This document shows, in pieces, positions 36,806 through 46,136 of a DNA stretch of 64,000 bases. Numbering within the stretch: position 1 is the first letter of the stretch; each line of letters opens with the position of its first letter. The notes under the pieces are model-generated. The model was not told the DNA's origin. It saw only the letters and a list, made by a program, of their open reading frames with translations, and did not search any database. This stretch comes from Streptomyces sp. NRRL S-340. GTDB taxonomy: Bacteria > Actinomycetota > Actinomycetes > Streptomycetales > Streptomycetaceae. The stretch covers positions 1 to 64,000 of the forward strand of contig NZ_JOIY01000024.1 of assembly GCF_000720185.1 (NCBI RefSeq), given 5' to 3'. The translations under genes were made by a program, and so were the position numbers.

Positions 36806-38686
36806 ATGGGACGACTTGCGCGCACGACCCGGCTGCTGCTGGCCGGCCTGCTCACCACCGCCGGGCTGACCGCCGGCCTGACCACGCTGGGCGCCCCGCC
36901 GGCCCGGGCCGCCGGCGAGCAGGTCTCCGTGTGGCTGACCACCACCGACGACTCCGGCGGCCGGCACGTGGTGCGCGGTCTGGAGCCGCAGGCCCCGTTC
37001 GCCTTCCAGTCCGGCACCGGTGGCGGCGGCGAGCACATCGCCGTCGACGAGAACACCCGCTACCAGACCTTCACCGGCGCCGGAGCCTCCTTCACGGACA
37101 CCGCGGCCTGGCTGATGAACAGCAGCGGGACCCTGTCCCAGACCACCCGGGACACCGTCCTGCGCAAGCTGTTCTCCCCCACGGACGGCATCGGCCTGTC
37201 CTTCCTGCGCAACCCGATGGGCGCCTCGGACCTGGCCCGCTTCGGATACACCTACGACGACGTCCCGGCCGGGCAGAGCGATCCGTCGCTGGCCGGGTTC
37301 TCGCTGGCGCACGACCTGGCGGACGTGGTGCCGCTGACCCGGCAGGCGCTCGGGCTCAACCCCTCGCTGACGGTGATGGCCTCGCCGTGGACCGCGCCCG
37401 CCTGGATGAAGGACAGCGGGCAGCTCAACGGCGGCTGGCTGAAGGCCGAGGACTACGGGGCGTACGCCGCGTACTTCGTGAAGTACCTCCAGGGCTACCG
37501 CGACCAGGGCGTCCCCGTCTCCTACGTGACCGCGCAGAACGAACCGACCTGCTGCTCGGGCTACCCGTCGATGAGCTGGAACGCCTCCGGGCTCGCCTAC
37601 TTCACCAAGAACGAGCTGCTGCCCAGGCTCCAGGCGGCCGGGCTGTCCACCAAGGTCCTGGCGCACGACTGGAACTGGGACAGCTACGGCGCCTACGCCG
37701 CGCAGACGGTGGACGACGCGGCGATCCGCTCGCACCCGAACTTCGGCGGCATCGCCTGGCACGGCTACGGCGGCGACGTCAGCGAGCAGACCACCGTGCA
37801 CGACCGGTACCCGCAGCTCGACGCCTTCGCCACCGAGCACTCCGGCGGCACCTGGATCGCCGACCAGCAGCACGAGGACATGCTGAACATCGTGGACTAC
37901 ACCCGCAACTGGGCGAAGTCGGTGACCAAGTGGTCCCTCGCCGTGGACCAGAACGGGGGCCCGCACAACGGCGGGTGCGGCACGTGCACCGGACTGATCA
38001 CCGTGCACCGCGGGGACGCACGGTCCGGGCAGGTCGACTACACCGTCGAGTACTACGACATGGGGCACCTGACGAAGTTCGTCCGGCCCGGCGCGCGGCG
38101 CATCGCCTCCACCGCGTCCTCGTCGGTGCCCAACGTGGCCTGGCGCAACCCGGACGGCGGCAAGGCGCTGATCGCCTACAACGGCTCCACGAGCGCGCGG
38201 ACGGTGACCCTCGACTGGGGCGGGCAGCACGCCGCGTACACCCTGCCGGGCCGGACCTCGGCGACCTTCACCTGGTCCGGGACGCAGGCGGGCGGCGGCG
38301 ACCGGACCGGAGCGTTCACCGGGCTCGCGGGCAAGTGCCTGGACGCGGCGGGCGGTTCGGCGGCGAACGGGACGGCCGTGCAGCTCTACTCGTGCAACGG
38401 CTCGGCCGCCCAGCAGTGGACGGCGGGGGCGGACGGCTCGGTGCGGGCGCTCGGCAAGTGCCTGGACGTGACCTCCGGTTCGACGGCGAACGGCGCGAAG
38501 GTCCAGCTGTACGACTGCAACGGCACCGGCGCGCAGCAGTGGTCGTACGACGCCTCGTCCGGTGAGGTGGTGAACACCGCCGCCGGCAAGTGCCTGGACG
38601 TCACCGACAACTCGGCCGCCGACGGCGCACGCGCGCAGATCTGGTCGTGCACGGGGGCGGCGAACCAGGAGTGGCACCTGGGGTGA
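36806..38686 (+). CDS. Secreted GH30 glucanase with ricin-type lectin domain
   Basis: A 626-aa exported enzyme. Sec signal (1-36; LLLAGLLTTAGLTAGLTTLG), GH30 catalytic barrel with acid/base Glu246 (AQNEPTCC) and nucleophile Glu344 (ATEHSGG), a beta-sandwich, then a ricin-B/CBM13 lectin from about 505 with three QxW-type repeats (GKCLDAAGG, GKCLDVTSG, GKCLDVTDN). GH30 members include glucosylceramidases and endo-beta-1,6-glucanases; the lectin and the GH3 neighbour favour a glucan substrate (inference). ATG at 36806; the longer upstream frame lacks a ribosome site and would bury the signal peptide. Confidence 0.9.
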   Translation: MGRLARTTRLLLAGLLTTAGLTAGLTTLGAPPARAAGEQVSVWLTTTDDSGGRHVVRGLEPQAPFAFQSGTGGGGEHIAVDENTRYQTFTGAGASFTDTAAWLMNSSGTLSQTTRDTVLRKLFSPTDGIGLSFLRNPMGASDLARFGYTYDDVPAGQSDPSLAGFSLAHDLADVVPLTRQALGLNPSLTVMASPWTAPAWMKDSGQLNGGWLKAEDYGAYAAYFVKYLQGYRDQGVPVSYVTAQNEPTCCSGYPSMSWNASGLAYFTKNELLPRLQAAGLSTKVLAHDWNWDSYGAYAAQTVDDAAIRSHPNFGGIAWHGYGGDVSEQTTVHDRYPQLDAFATEHSGGTWIADQQHEDMLNIVDYTRNWAKSVTKWSLAVDQNGGPHNGGCGTCTGLITVHRGDARSGQVDYTVEYYDMGHLTKFVRPGARRIASTASSSVPNVAWRNPDGGKALIAYNGSTSARTVTLDWGGQHAAYTLPGRTSATFTWSGTQAGGGDRTGAFTGLAGKCLDAAGGSAANGTAVQLYSCNGSAAQQWTAGADGSVRALGKCLDVTSGSTANGAKVQLYDCNGTGAQQWSYDASSGEVVNTAAGKCLDVTDNSAADGARAQIWSCTGAANQEWHLG

Positions 38687-38733
38687 CGTATCGTCGGGCC
38701 ACCGTCGTGTCCGACCTGTCACCGGGAGCCCGC

Positions 38734-39354
38734 ATGAGCACAGCCCGCGATCTGCTCTTCGTCACCCTGGACGTGCCCGGTGAGCATCCGGTCGAACAGG
38801 GAGACCTCTCGCTCGCCCTGGCCGGCGCCGAGCTGGTCGACCTGCTGGCCGCCGGGGCGGTCCTGCTGACCGAGGGCCGGCTGCGGCCGGGCCCGCCCAC
38901 CCTGGCGGACGACCCGCTCCTGGACGAGGCGGCGGCCGGTGTGGTGGACCGGGAGCCGTACGAGAGCGTCGAGGACTGGCTGTGGCGGCGCGGGCGCGGG
39001 CTGGCGGCGCACTACACCGCCGCGCTGGAGGCGGAGGGGCAGCTCGGCACCGTCCGGCGCCACCGCTGGCTGCCCAGCCGCCCGGTGGACCGGGTGGTGC
39101 CGGCCACCGGGGCACCGGACCGGCGGTCGTCCGCCGACCGCTGGGCCGCCCGCGAACCGGTCCTCGCCGCCCTGGCCGCCGCGCTGGGCGTGGCCCCGGA
39201 CCCGGCCGGCGCCGAGCGGGCCGCCGAGCCCGAGGACGAGAGCGCGGTGACCGTGCTGGCCGCCGTCGGCGACGCCGTCACCGAACTGGAGGGCGTACGC
39301 CAGCGGCGGCGCGTGGAGAACGCCGCCTTCGACAACATCTGGCGGGGGCCCTGA
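38734..39354 (+). CDS. GPP34-family phosphoprotein
   Basis: A 206-aa protein of the GPP34 (Golgi phosphoprotein 3-like) family, widespread in actinobacteria with uncertain function. Opening DLLFVTLDVPG, then LALAGAELVDLLAAGAVLLTEGRL and a C-terminal helical VAAVGDAVTELEGVRQRRRVENAAFDNIW match the family. In eukaryotes the family binds phosphoinositide at Golgi membranes. ATG at 38734 with a GGGAG site. No signal peptide. Confidence 0.82.
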   Translation: MSTARDLLFVTLDVPGEHPVEQGDLSLALAGAELVDLLAAGAVLLTEGRLRPGPPTLADDPLLDEAAAGVVDREPYESVEDWLWRRGRGLAAHYTAALEAEGQLGTVRRHRWLPSRPVDRVVPATGAPDRRSSADRWAAREPVLAALAAALGVAPDPAGAERAAEPEDESAVTVLAAVGDAVTELEGVRQRRRVENAAFDNIWRGP

Positions 39355-39403
39355 CCGGCCGGGACGGGGCTTTCGCCCCCGGCCCGGCCCGGACGGAGCG
39401 GCC

Positions 39404-41008
39404 CTACGCCGCCGGTTCCACCCCGGCGCGCAGCAGGCCGTAGGTGTACGCGTCCTCCAGGGCCTGCCAGGAGGCGGCGATGACGTTCTCGGCGACGCCG
39501 ACCGTGGCCCACTCGCCCTTGCCGTCCGAGGTGGAGATGAGGACCCGGGTGGTGGAGGACGTGCCGTGCCTGCCCTCCAGGATGCGGACCTTGTAGTCGA
39601 CCAGCTCCAGGGAGCCCAGCTGGGGGTAGATCTTCTCCAGGGCGACGCGCAGGGCGCGGTCGAGGGCGTTGACCGGTCCGTTGCCCTCGGCGGTGGCGAC
39701 GATGCGCTCCTTCTTGGCCCACAGCTTGACGGTGGCCTCGTTGGCGTGGGTGCCGTCGGGGCGGTCCTCGACGATGGCCCGCCAGGACTCCACGTCGAAG
39801 TACTTCAGCGGCCGGCCCTCGGCCTCCGCGCGCAGCAGGAGTTCGAAGCTGGCGTCGGCGGCCTCGTAGGTGTAGCCCTTGAGTTCGCGTTCCTTGACGC
39901 GCTCGACGACCCGGCCGACCAGCTCGCGGTCGCCGCCGAGGTCGATGCCGAGTTCCCTGCCCTTCAGCTCGATGGAGGCGCGGCCCGCCATGTCGGAGAC
40001 CAGCATCCGCATGGTGTTGCCGACCTGCTCGGGGTCGATGTGCTGGTACAGGTCGGGGTCGACCTTGATGGCGGAGGCGTGCAGACCCGCCTTGTGGGCG
40101 AAGGCGGACAGGCCGACGTAGGGCTGGTGGGTGGAGGGCGTGAGGTTGACGACCTCGGCGATGGCGTGCGAGATCCGGGTCATCTCGCGCAGCCGGCCCT
40201 CGGGGAGCACCTGCTTGCCGTACTTGAGTTCCAGCGCGGCGACGACCGGGAAGAGGTTGGCGTTGCCGACGCGTTCGCCGTACCCGTTGGCCGTGCACTG
40301 CACGTGGGTGGCGCCGGCGTCGACGGCGGCCAGGGTGTTGGCGACCGCGCAGCCGGTGTCGTCCTGGGCGTGGATGCCGAGCCGGGCGCCGGTGTCGGCC
40401 AGCACGGTGGCGACGACCGCGTGGACCTGGGCGGGGAGCATGCCGCCGTTGGTGTCGCAGAGGATGACGACGTCCGCGCCGGCCTCGGAGGCGGCCCGGA
40501 CCACGGACTTGGCGTACTCGGGATCGGCGCGGTAGCCGTCGAAGAAGTGCTCGCAGTCGACGAAGACGCGGCGGCCCTTGGAGCGCAGGTGGGAGACGGT
40601 GTCGCGGACCATCTCCAGGTTCTCCTCCAGGGTGGTGCGCAGCGCCAGCTCCACGTGCCGGTCGTGGGACTTGGCGACCAGCGTGATCACCTCGGCGCCG
40701 GAGTCCAGGAGCGCCTTGACCTGGGGGTCGTCCGCGGCCTTGGTGCCGGCCCGGCGGGTGGCGCCGAAGGCGACCAGCTGGGCGTGGCGGAAGGTGATCT
40801 CGTCCTTGGCGCGGGCGAAGAACTCGGTGTCCCGCGGGTTGGCGCCGGGCCAGCCGCCCTCGATGAACCCCACGCCGAAGTCGTCCAGGTGGCGGGCGAT
40901 GGCCAGCTTGTCGGCGACGGTGAGGTTGATGCCCTCCCGCTGGGCGCCGTCGCGCAGGGTGGTGTCGAAGACGTGGAACGAATCGTCCAGCCGGCTGGTT
41001 TCGGACAT
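39404..41008 (-). CDS. cimA: Citramalate synthase (LeuA-family)
   Basis: A 534-aa HMGL-family enzyme that condenses pyruvate with acetyl-CoA to (R)-citramalate, the entry to the threonine-independent isoleucine route. Catalytic barrel: FDTTLRDGAQREGI (11-27 region), GGWPGANPRD, LGIHAQDDTGCAVAN with the metal-binding His pair, and a C-terminal LeuA allosteric domain (about 410-520; VDYKVRILEGRHGTSSTTRVLI). Length and the D-T-T-L-R-D-G-A-Q-R-E-G motif fit CimA better than LeuA. LeuCD and LeuB, encoded elsewhere in this window, act next. A terminator-like hairpin and a mini-ORF lie upstream. Confidence 0.88.
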   Translation of the reverse strand: MSETSRLDDSFHVFDTTLRDGAQREGINLTVADKLAIARHLDDFGVGFIEGGWPGANPRDTEFFARAKDEITFRHAQLVAFGATRRAGTKAADDPQVKALLDSGAEVITLVAKSHDRHVELALRTTLEENLEMVRDTVSHLRSKGRRVFVDCEHFFDGYRADPEYAKSVVRAASEAGADVVILCDTNGGMLPAQVHAVVATVLADTGARLGIHAQDDTGCAVANTLAAVDAGATHVQCTANGYGERVGNANLFPVVAALELKYGKQVLPEGRLREMTRISHAIAEVVNLTPSTHQPYVGLSAFAHKAGLHASAIKVDPDLYQHIDPEQVGNTMRMLVSDMAGRASIELKGRELGIDLGGDRELVGRVVERVKERELKGYTYEAADASFELLLRAEAEGRPLKYFDVESWRAIVEDRPDGTHANEATVKLWAKKERIVATAEGNGPVNALDRALRVALEKIYPQLGSLELVDYKVRILEGRHGTSSTTRVLISTSDGKGEWATVGVAENVIAASWQALEDAYTYGLLRAGVEPAA

Positions 41009-41112
41009 GTCTCAAGGCTCCTGATGTGGGATCTCGGTCGTACCGGAATAACCGGCTCCACCGTCCCCCCAATCCTCCCGCGCGCCCCGTCCCCGGCTGA
41101 AGGTGGGCCGGG

Positions 41113-41146
41113 AAAACGAAAGACCCCTCGCGGGTGCGAGAGGTCT
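41113..41146 (-). terminator. Terminator-like hairpin in the cimA upstream region
   Basis: On the minus strand an 11-bp stem (41136-41146 with 41121-41131, one mismatch) and 4-nt loop are followed by TTCGTTTT (41113-41120). It lies 105 nt before the cimA start and 147 nt after the MFS stop. It can be read as the MFS terminator or as an attenuator in a cimA leader. Confidence 0.6.
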
Positions 41147-41198
41147 GCGCGCGGGTCGAGGACGACGGTGGCCGCCCGTACCTGGTCGTACGTGACGG

Positions 41199-41234
41199 TC
41201 ACTGCGGACCGGCGCGCCTGCTGCCAATAATCAT
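41199..41234 (-). CDS. Possible cimA leader mini-ORF
   Basis: An 11-codon frame, MIIGSRRAGPQ, with two consecutive Ile codons precedes the hairpin at 41113-41146 by about 50 nt. Isoleucine is the end product of the CimA route, which fits a leader peptide. No ribosome site is visible, so the call is tentative. Confidence 0.25.
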   Translation of the reverse strand: MIIGSRRAGPQ

Positions 41235-41292
41235 GGCGAACGAGAGCACGGGAGCAGTCTGGCACAGTCCTGCCCCCGTCCTCACCGATGTC

Positions 41293-42591
41293 TCAGGATG
41301 CGGGCGTCAGCGTGGACGCCCCGGTGTTCTTCACCCGGGTCAGGTCCAGGTCGCGGGTCTCCCGCATGGTGAGGTACACCACCAGGGAGACGGCCGCGCA
41401 CGCCGCCACGTACCAGAAGAACCCGGACTCGGCCCCGGCCTTCTTGAACCACAGGGCGACGTACTCGGCGGTGCCCCCGAACAGCGCGTTGGCCAGGGCG
41501 TACGGCAGGGCCACGCCGAGCGCGCGCACGCCGGTCGGGAACAGCTCGGCCTTCACGCAGGCGTTGATCGAGGTGTAGCCGGTGACCACGACCAGCGCGA
41601 GCAGGGACAGGCCGAGCGCCGGCCAGAAGCTGCCCGCGTGCCGCAGCAGCGTCATGATCGGCACGGTCAGGAAGGTCGAGCCGACCGCGAAGGTGATCAG
41701 CAGCGGGCGGCGGCCGATCCGGTCGGACAGGCGTCCGGCGAGGGGCTGGAGGCAGGCGAAGACGATCAGCGCGGTGAAGGAGACCAGGGTCGCGGTCCGC
41801 TTGGGCAGGCCCGCGGAGTTGGACAGGTACTTGGTGAGGTAGGTGGTGTACGTGTAGTACGCCACCGTGCCGCCCATGGTCAGCGCCATCACCAGCAGCG
41901 CCTCCCGCCTGTGCGCCCACAGCGCGCGCAGCGTGCCGCGCTCCTCGCCGCTGTCGTCGGCCTCGTACACCTCGGTCTCCAGCATGCTGCGCCGCAGGTA
42001 GAAGATGACGGCGGCGCCGAGCGCGCCCACCACGAACGGGATGCGCCAGCCGTAGCTGTGCAGCGCGTGGTCGGACATGGTCCGCTGGAGCAGGATCTGC
42101 AGGCCGAGGCCCACGATCTGGCCCGCGGTCATCGACACGTACTGGAAGCTGGAGGCGAAGCCGCGCCGGCGCGGGTCCGAGGCCTCGGTGAGGTAGGTGG
42201 CGCTCGCCGCGTACTCGCCGCCGACCGACAGCCCCTGGAGCAGCCGGGCCAGGAGCAGCACCAGCGCGCCCCCGTAGCCGGCGGCCCCGTAGGTCGGTGC
42301 GACGGCGATGAGGACGGCGGAGGCGGACATCAGGGTGACGGTGAGGGTCAGCGCCGCCTTGCGGCCCCGGCGGTCACCGACCCGGCCGAGCAGCCAGCCG
42401 CCCACCGGCCGCATGAAGAACCCGACCGCGAAGATGCCCGCGGTGTTCATCATCTGGGCGGTCGGGTTCCCGTGCGGGAAGAACGCCCCGGCGAAGTAGG
42501 TGGCGAAACTGGCGTAGACGAACCAGTCGTACCACTCCACCATGTTGCCGGCCGAACCGACCCAGATCTTCTTCCACTGCTCTCGTCCCAT
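41293..42591 (-). CDS. MHS-family metabolite:proton symporter
   Basis: A 432-aa major-facilitator protein with twelve predicted TMs. The metabolite/H+ symporter family signature is seen in GNMVEWYDWFVYASFATYFAGAFFP near the N-terminus and GRVGDRRGRKAALTLT in the first loop. This family imports alpha-ketoglutarate, citrate, proline/betaine and similar organic solutes. The substrate is not defined. ATG at 42591, 147 bp downstream of the TetR gene on the same strand, so it may be the distal gene of the urease-like/agmatine operon. Confidence 0.88.
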   Translation of the reverse strand: MGREQWKKIWVGSAGNMVEWYDWFVYASFATYFAGAFFPHGNPTAQMMNTAGIFAVGFFMRPVGGWLLGRVGDRRGRKAALTLTVTLMSASAVLIAVAPTYGAAGYGGALVLLLARLLQGLSVGGEYAASATYLTEASDPRRRGFASSFQYVSMTAGQIVGLGLQILLQRTMSDHALHSYGWRIPFVVGALGAAVIFYLRRSMLETEVYEADDSGEERGTLRALWAHRREALLVMALTMGGTVAYYTYTTYLTKYLSNSAGLPKRTATLVSFTALIVFACLQPLAGRLSDRIGRRPLLITFAVGSTFLTVPIMTLLRHAGSFWPALGLSLLALVVVTGYTSINACVKAELFPTGVRALGVALPYALANALFGGTAEYVALWFKKAGAESGFFWYVAACAAVSLVVYLTMRETRDLDLTRVKNTGASTLTPAS

Positions 42592-42738
42592 GAGCCCTCA
42601 TTGCCCCGCCGGGACACGGCCGACGCATCGGGCGGAGGCGACCGGCCCGGGAAGACGGGAAGCGGCAGGGGCTTCGGCGGCAGCCGGAGGCGGTGGCGGG
42701 AGCGGGTTTGGCGGTCCGGCGAGGCGGTGCGCGCGGGT

Positions 42739-43341
42739 CTAGCGGTTGAGCGACGCGTCCAGGAATTCGCGCACGTGGCCGAGCACCCGTTCCCGGTCGG
42801 TGCCGCGTAGACCGATCGCCACGTGGATGGCGAAGCCGTCGAGGAGGGCGCGCAGCCGGGTGGCGAAGCGGTCGGCGTCGACGGGGCGGAACTCGCCGCG
42901 CGAGACGCCCTCGGCCACGAGCGCGGCCAGGTCGCGGTGCCAGGCGCCCTCGATGGCGGCCTGCCGGTCGCGGGCGTCGTCGCCGGCGGTCAGCGAGCGG
43001 TTCCAGACCTCCAGCCACAGCGTCCAGTGCGGGTCGCGGTGGCCGTCGGGGACGTACAGGGCGACATAGGCGTCGAGGCGTTCGCGGGCGGGGGCGGCGC
43101 GGGCCAGCAGGCGCCCGCGTTCGGCGCCCAGCCGGCTCTCGCTCCACTCCAGGGTGCGCAGCAGCAGTTCGTCCTTGGAGCCGAAGTAGTAGAGCAGATG
43201 GCCGCTGCTCATGCCGACCTCGCGGCCGAGCGCCGCCATGGTGAGTTTCTCCAGACCGCGCTCGGCGATCATCTCCATGGCGGCGGCGAGGACCTCCTCG
43301 CGGGGCGGCGCGTTCCTGCGGGCCCGTGCCGCACCGGCCAT
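42739..43341 (-). CDS. TetR-family regulator (BetI-like)
   Basis: A 200-aa TetR regulator: N-terminal HTH (REEVLAAAMEMIAERGLEKLTMAALGREVGMSSGHLLYYFGSKDELL) and a C-terminal ligand domain of BetI-type. It is 18 nt after the agmatine deiminase gene on the same strand, so it is the probable regulator of the operon that starts at ureAB. Two related dyads upstream of that operon are candidate binding sites. ATG at 43341. Confidence 0.88.
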   Translation of the reverse strand: MAGAARARRNAPPREEVLAAAMEMIAERGLEKLTMAALGREVGMSSGHLLYYFGSKDELLLRTLEWSESRLGAERGRLLARAAPARERLDAYVALYVPDGHRDPHWTLWLEVWNRSLTAGDDARDRQAAIEGAWHRDLAALVAEGVSRGEFRPVDADRFATRLRALLDGFAIHVAIGLRGTDRERVLGHVREFLDASLNR

Positions 43342-43359
43342 CTGCTGCTCCTGTACCTG

Positions 43360-44400
43360 TCAGACCTTCGGCTGCTGCTGGGTGACGCAGTGGATGCCAC
43401 CGCCACCGGAGAAGATCGTACGGGCGTCGACGAGGGTCACCGTCCGCTCGGGGAAGAGGCGGCCGAAGATGTCCGCGGCCGTCTCGTCGCGCGGGTCGTC
43501 GAAGCCGCACAGCACGAGACCGTCGTTGCAGAGGTAGTGGTTGATGTAGGAGTAGTCGGCCCAGCGGCCGTCGGCCTCCAGGACGGTGGGCGCGGGCACC
43601 TCGACGACCTCCAGGGGACGGCCGTGCGCGTCGGTGGCCGACCGGAGAAGGCCGATGACCTCCTTGGTGACCTCGTGGTCGGGGTGGGCCGGGTCGGGCT
43701 GGTGGTGGGCGACGACGACGCCCGGGCGGGCGAAGGCGGCGACGATGTCGACGTGGCCGAGGGTGCCGTAGCCGTGCGGAGGGTAGTCGCCGGTGAGGCC
43801 GCGCGGCAGCCAGATCGCCTTCTCGGTGCCGAGGTGAGCGTGGATCTCCGCCTCGACCTGCTCCCTGGTCCAGTGCGGGTTGCGCTCCGGGCCGAGCTGG
43901 ACGGTCTCGGTCAGCAGGACGGTGCCCTCGCCGTCGACGTGGATCGCACCGCCCTCGTTCACCAGCTTCGAGGCGTACGTCTTCGCGCCCGCGAGGTCCG
44001 CGACGTACGCGCCGATCTTCGCGTCGTGCTCCCAGCGGGCCCAGTCCTGGGCGCCCCAGCCGTTGAACGTCCAGTCCACGGCGGCGAGTGAGCCCTTGCC
44101 GTCGGTCAGGAAGGTGGGGCCGATGTCGCGCATCCAGGCGTCGTCGAGGTCACGCTCGACGGTGTCGATCCCGTCGCCGAGCAGGGCGCGGGCGTCGGCC
44201 GACTGGCCGGGGCCGCACACCACGGTGACCGGTTCGAAGCGCCGGATCGCCCGGGCGACCGACGCCCAGGCGGCGCGGGAGGCGGCCAGCTCCTCGGGGG
44301 TGTCGAAGGTCGGGTTGGCGCCCGGCCAGGCCATCCAGGTGCGCTCGTGCGGCGCCCACTCGGCGGGCATGCGGAAGCCGTCGGCGGCGGGGGTGGTCAT
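43360..44400 (-). CDS. aguA: Agmatine deiminase
   Basis: A 346-aa peptidyl-arginine-deiminase-family enzyme that converts agmatine to N-carbamoylputrescine and ammonia. Conserved AWPGANPTFD, DDAWMRDIGPTFL (catalytic Asp/Glu region), NEGGAIHVDGEGTVLLTE, GHVDIVAAFARPG with the catalytic His, and Cys338 in GGGGIHCVTQQQP near the end. Start: ATG at 44400. It is 11 nt after the urease-alpha-like gene, implying one operon. No N-carbamoylputrescine amidohydrolase (aguB) is present in the window. Confidence 0.93.
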   Translation of the reverse strand: MTTPAADGFRMPAEWAPHERTWMAWPGANPTFDTPEELAASRAAWASVARAIRRFEPVTVVCGPGQSADARALLGDGIDTVERDLDDAWMRDIGPTFLTDGKGSLAAVDWTFNGWGAQDWARWEHDAKIGAYVADLAGAKTYASKLVNEGGAIHVDGEGTVLLTETVQLGPERNPHWTREQVEAEIHAHLGTEKAIWLPRGLTGDYPPHGYGTLGHVDIVAAFARPGVVVAHHQPDPAHPDHEVTKEVIGLLRSATDAHGRPLEVVEVPAPTVLEADGRWADYSYINHYLCNDGLVLCGFDDPRDETAADIFGRLFPERTVTLVDARTIFSGGGGIHCVTQQQPKV

Positions 44401-44411
44401 CTCGCGGATCC

Positions 44412-46136
44412 TTAGAGGAAGTACAGGCGGTTGAGGGAGACGGAGTCGGCGGGCCCGGAGCGCAGCGGGTCGCCGTCGAGGGTGACCAGGCCGGTGCGCT
44501 GGTCGACGTCGACCGCTCCGGTACGGGAGTTGAGCCGCAGGTCGGCGGGGCCGATGCCGCGGGTGCCGCGGACGGCGACCCGGCGCCTGCGGGTGGGCAT
44601 CGTGTCGTCGCCCCGGTCGAGCGCGGCCTGCGCGACGAACGCCACCGAGATGTCGGCCGGGGTGGCGCCGTGCGCGCCGAACTGCGGTCCCAGGACGAGG
44701 GGTTCGCAGGTGTCGGTGGCGGCGTTCGGGTCGCCGGTCACGCCGTACGCCGGGAAGCCGGACTTGAGCACGAGCTGCGGTTTGGCGCCGAAGTACTCCG
44801 GGCGCCACAGCACGATGTCGGCCAGCTTGCCCGCCTCGATCGAGCCGACCTCGTGCGAAAGCCCGTGCGCGATGGCGGGGTTGACGGTCAGCTTGGCGAT
44901 GTAGCGCAGCACGCGGGCGTTGTCGTCGCCGGGGCCGTCCCCCTCGGCCGGGCCCAGCTCGGCCTTCATCTTCCCGGCCATCGCGAACGTACGGCGTACG
45001 GTCTCGCCCGCGCGGCCCATGCCCTGCGCGTCGGAGGAGGTGATGCCGATCGCGCCCAGGTCGTGCAGCACGTCCTCGGCGCCCATGGTGCCGGCGCGGA
45101 TGCGGTCGCGGGCCATGGCGGCGTCGCCGGGCAGGTCGGTCTTCAGGTCGTGGACGGAGACGATCATGCCGTAGTGCTCGGCGACCGCGTCCCGGCCGAA
45201 GGGCAGGGTGGGGTTGGTGGAGGAGCCGATGACGTTGGGGACGCCGGCCATCTTCAGCACGTTGGGGACGTGTCCGCCGCCGCAGCCCTCGATGTGGAAG
45301 GCGTGGATGGTGCGGCCCTCCAGGACGCGGAGGGTGTCCTCCACCGACAGGCACTCGTTGAGGCCGTCGCTGTGCAGGGCGACCTGGACGTCGTGCTCCT
45401 CGGCGACGCGCAGGGCGGTGTCCAGGGCGCGGGTGTGGGCGCCCATGTCCTCGTGCACCTTGAACCCGCAGGCGCCGCCCTCGGCCAGCGCCTCGACCAG
45501 GGGGGCCTGGTGCGAGGACGAACCCCGGCCCAGGAAGCCGATGTTGACCGGCCAGGCGTCGAAGGCGTTGAAGGCGTGCCGGAGCGCCCACGGCGAATTG
45601 ACGCCGACGCCCCACACCGGCCCGAACTCCTGGCCGATGATCGTGGTCACGCCGGAGGCGAGCGAGGCCTCCATGATGCGCGGCGACAGCAGGTGGACAT
45701 GGGTGTCGACGGCTCCGGCGGTGGCGATCAGGCCCTCGCCGGACACGATGGTGGTCCCGGTGCCGACGACGACGTCGACGCCGTCGAGGGTGTCGGGGTT
45801 CCCGGCCCGCCCGACCGCGCTGATCCGGCCCTCGCGGATGCCGATGGACACCTTGCGGATGCCCTGCACCGCGTCGATCACGACGACGTTGCTGATCACG
45901 ACGTCGCAGGTCTCGCGGACGGCGGCGGCCTTGAGGTGCAGGCCGTCGCGGGCGGTCTTGCCGAACCCGGCGAGGAACTCGTCGCCGTACTTCTGCGCGT
46001 CGGACTCCACGCGGACGACGAGACCGGAGTCGCCGAGGCGGATGCGGTCGCCGGCGCGCGGGCCGTGGGTGGCGGCGTAGGCGTGCGGGTCGACGTGGAT
46101 CGCCCGGCTGACCTCGCGTCCCTTCGAGCGGCTCAT
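44412..46136 (-). CDS. ureC: Urease-alpha-like amidohydrolase with altered flap
   Basis: A 574-aa urease alpha-type protein. The nickel ligands are all present: His146/His148 (DTHVH), Lys226 and His228 (GFKVHED), His255, His281, Asp369 (ITSSDAQGMGR). However the mobile flap, normally V-C-H-H-L, reads V-S-V-H-D (326-330), replacing the Cys and the catalytic His; the loop around SDGLNE also differs from TDTLNE. No urease accessory genes (ureD/E/F/G) are nearby. It may therefore be a divergent urease or a related amidohydrolase with another substrate. ATG at 46136 overlaps ureAB by 4 nt. Confidence 0.85.
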   Translation of the reverse strand: MSRSKGREVSRAIHVDPHAYAATHGPRAGDRIRLGDSGLVVRVESDAQKYGDEFLAGFGKTARDGLHLKAAAVRETCDVVISNVVVIDAVQGIRKVSIGIREGRISAVGRAGNPDTLDGVDVVVGTGTTIVSGEGLIATAGAVDTHVHLLSPRIMEASLASGVTTIIGQEFGPVWGVGVNSPWALRHAFNAFDAWPVNIGFLGRGSSSHQAPLVEALAEGGACGFKVHEDMGAHTRALDTALRVAEEHDVQVALHSDGLNECLSVEDTLRVLEGRTIHAFHIEGCGGGHVPNVLKMAGVPNVIGSSTNPTLPFGRDAVAEHYGMIVSVHDLKTDLPGDAAMARDRIRAGTMGAEDVLHDLGAIGITSSDAQGMGRAGETVRRTFAMAGKMKAELGPAEGDGPGDDNARVLRYIAKLTVNPAIAHGLSHEVGSIEAGKLADIVLWRPEYFGAKPQLVLKSGFPAYGVTGDPNAATDTCEPLVLGPQFGAHGATPADISVAFVAQAALDRGDDTMPTRRRRVAVRGTRGIGPADLRLNSRTGAVDVDQRTGLVTLDGDPLRSGPADSVSLNRLYFL

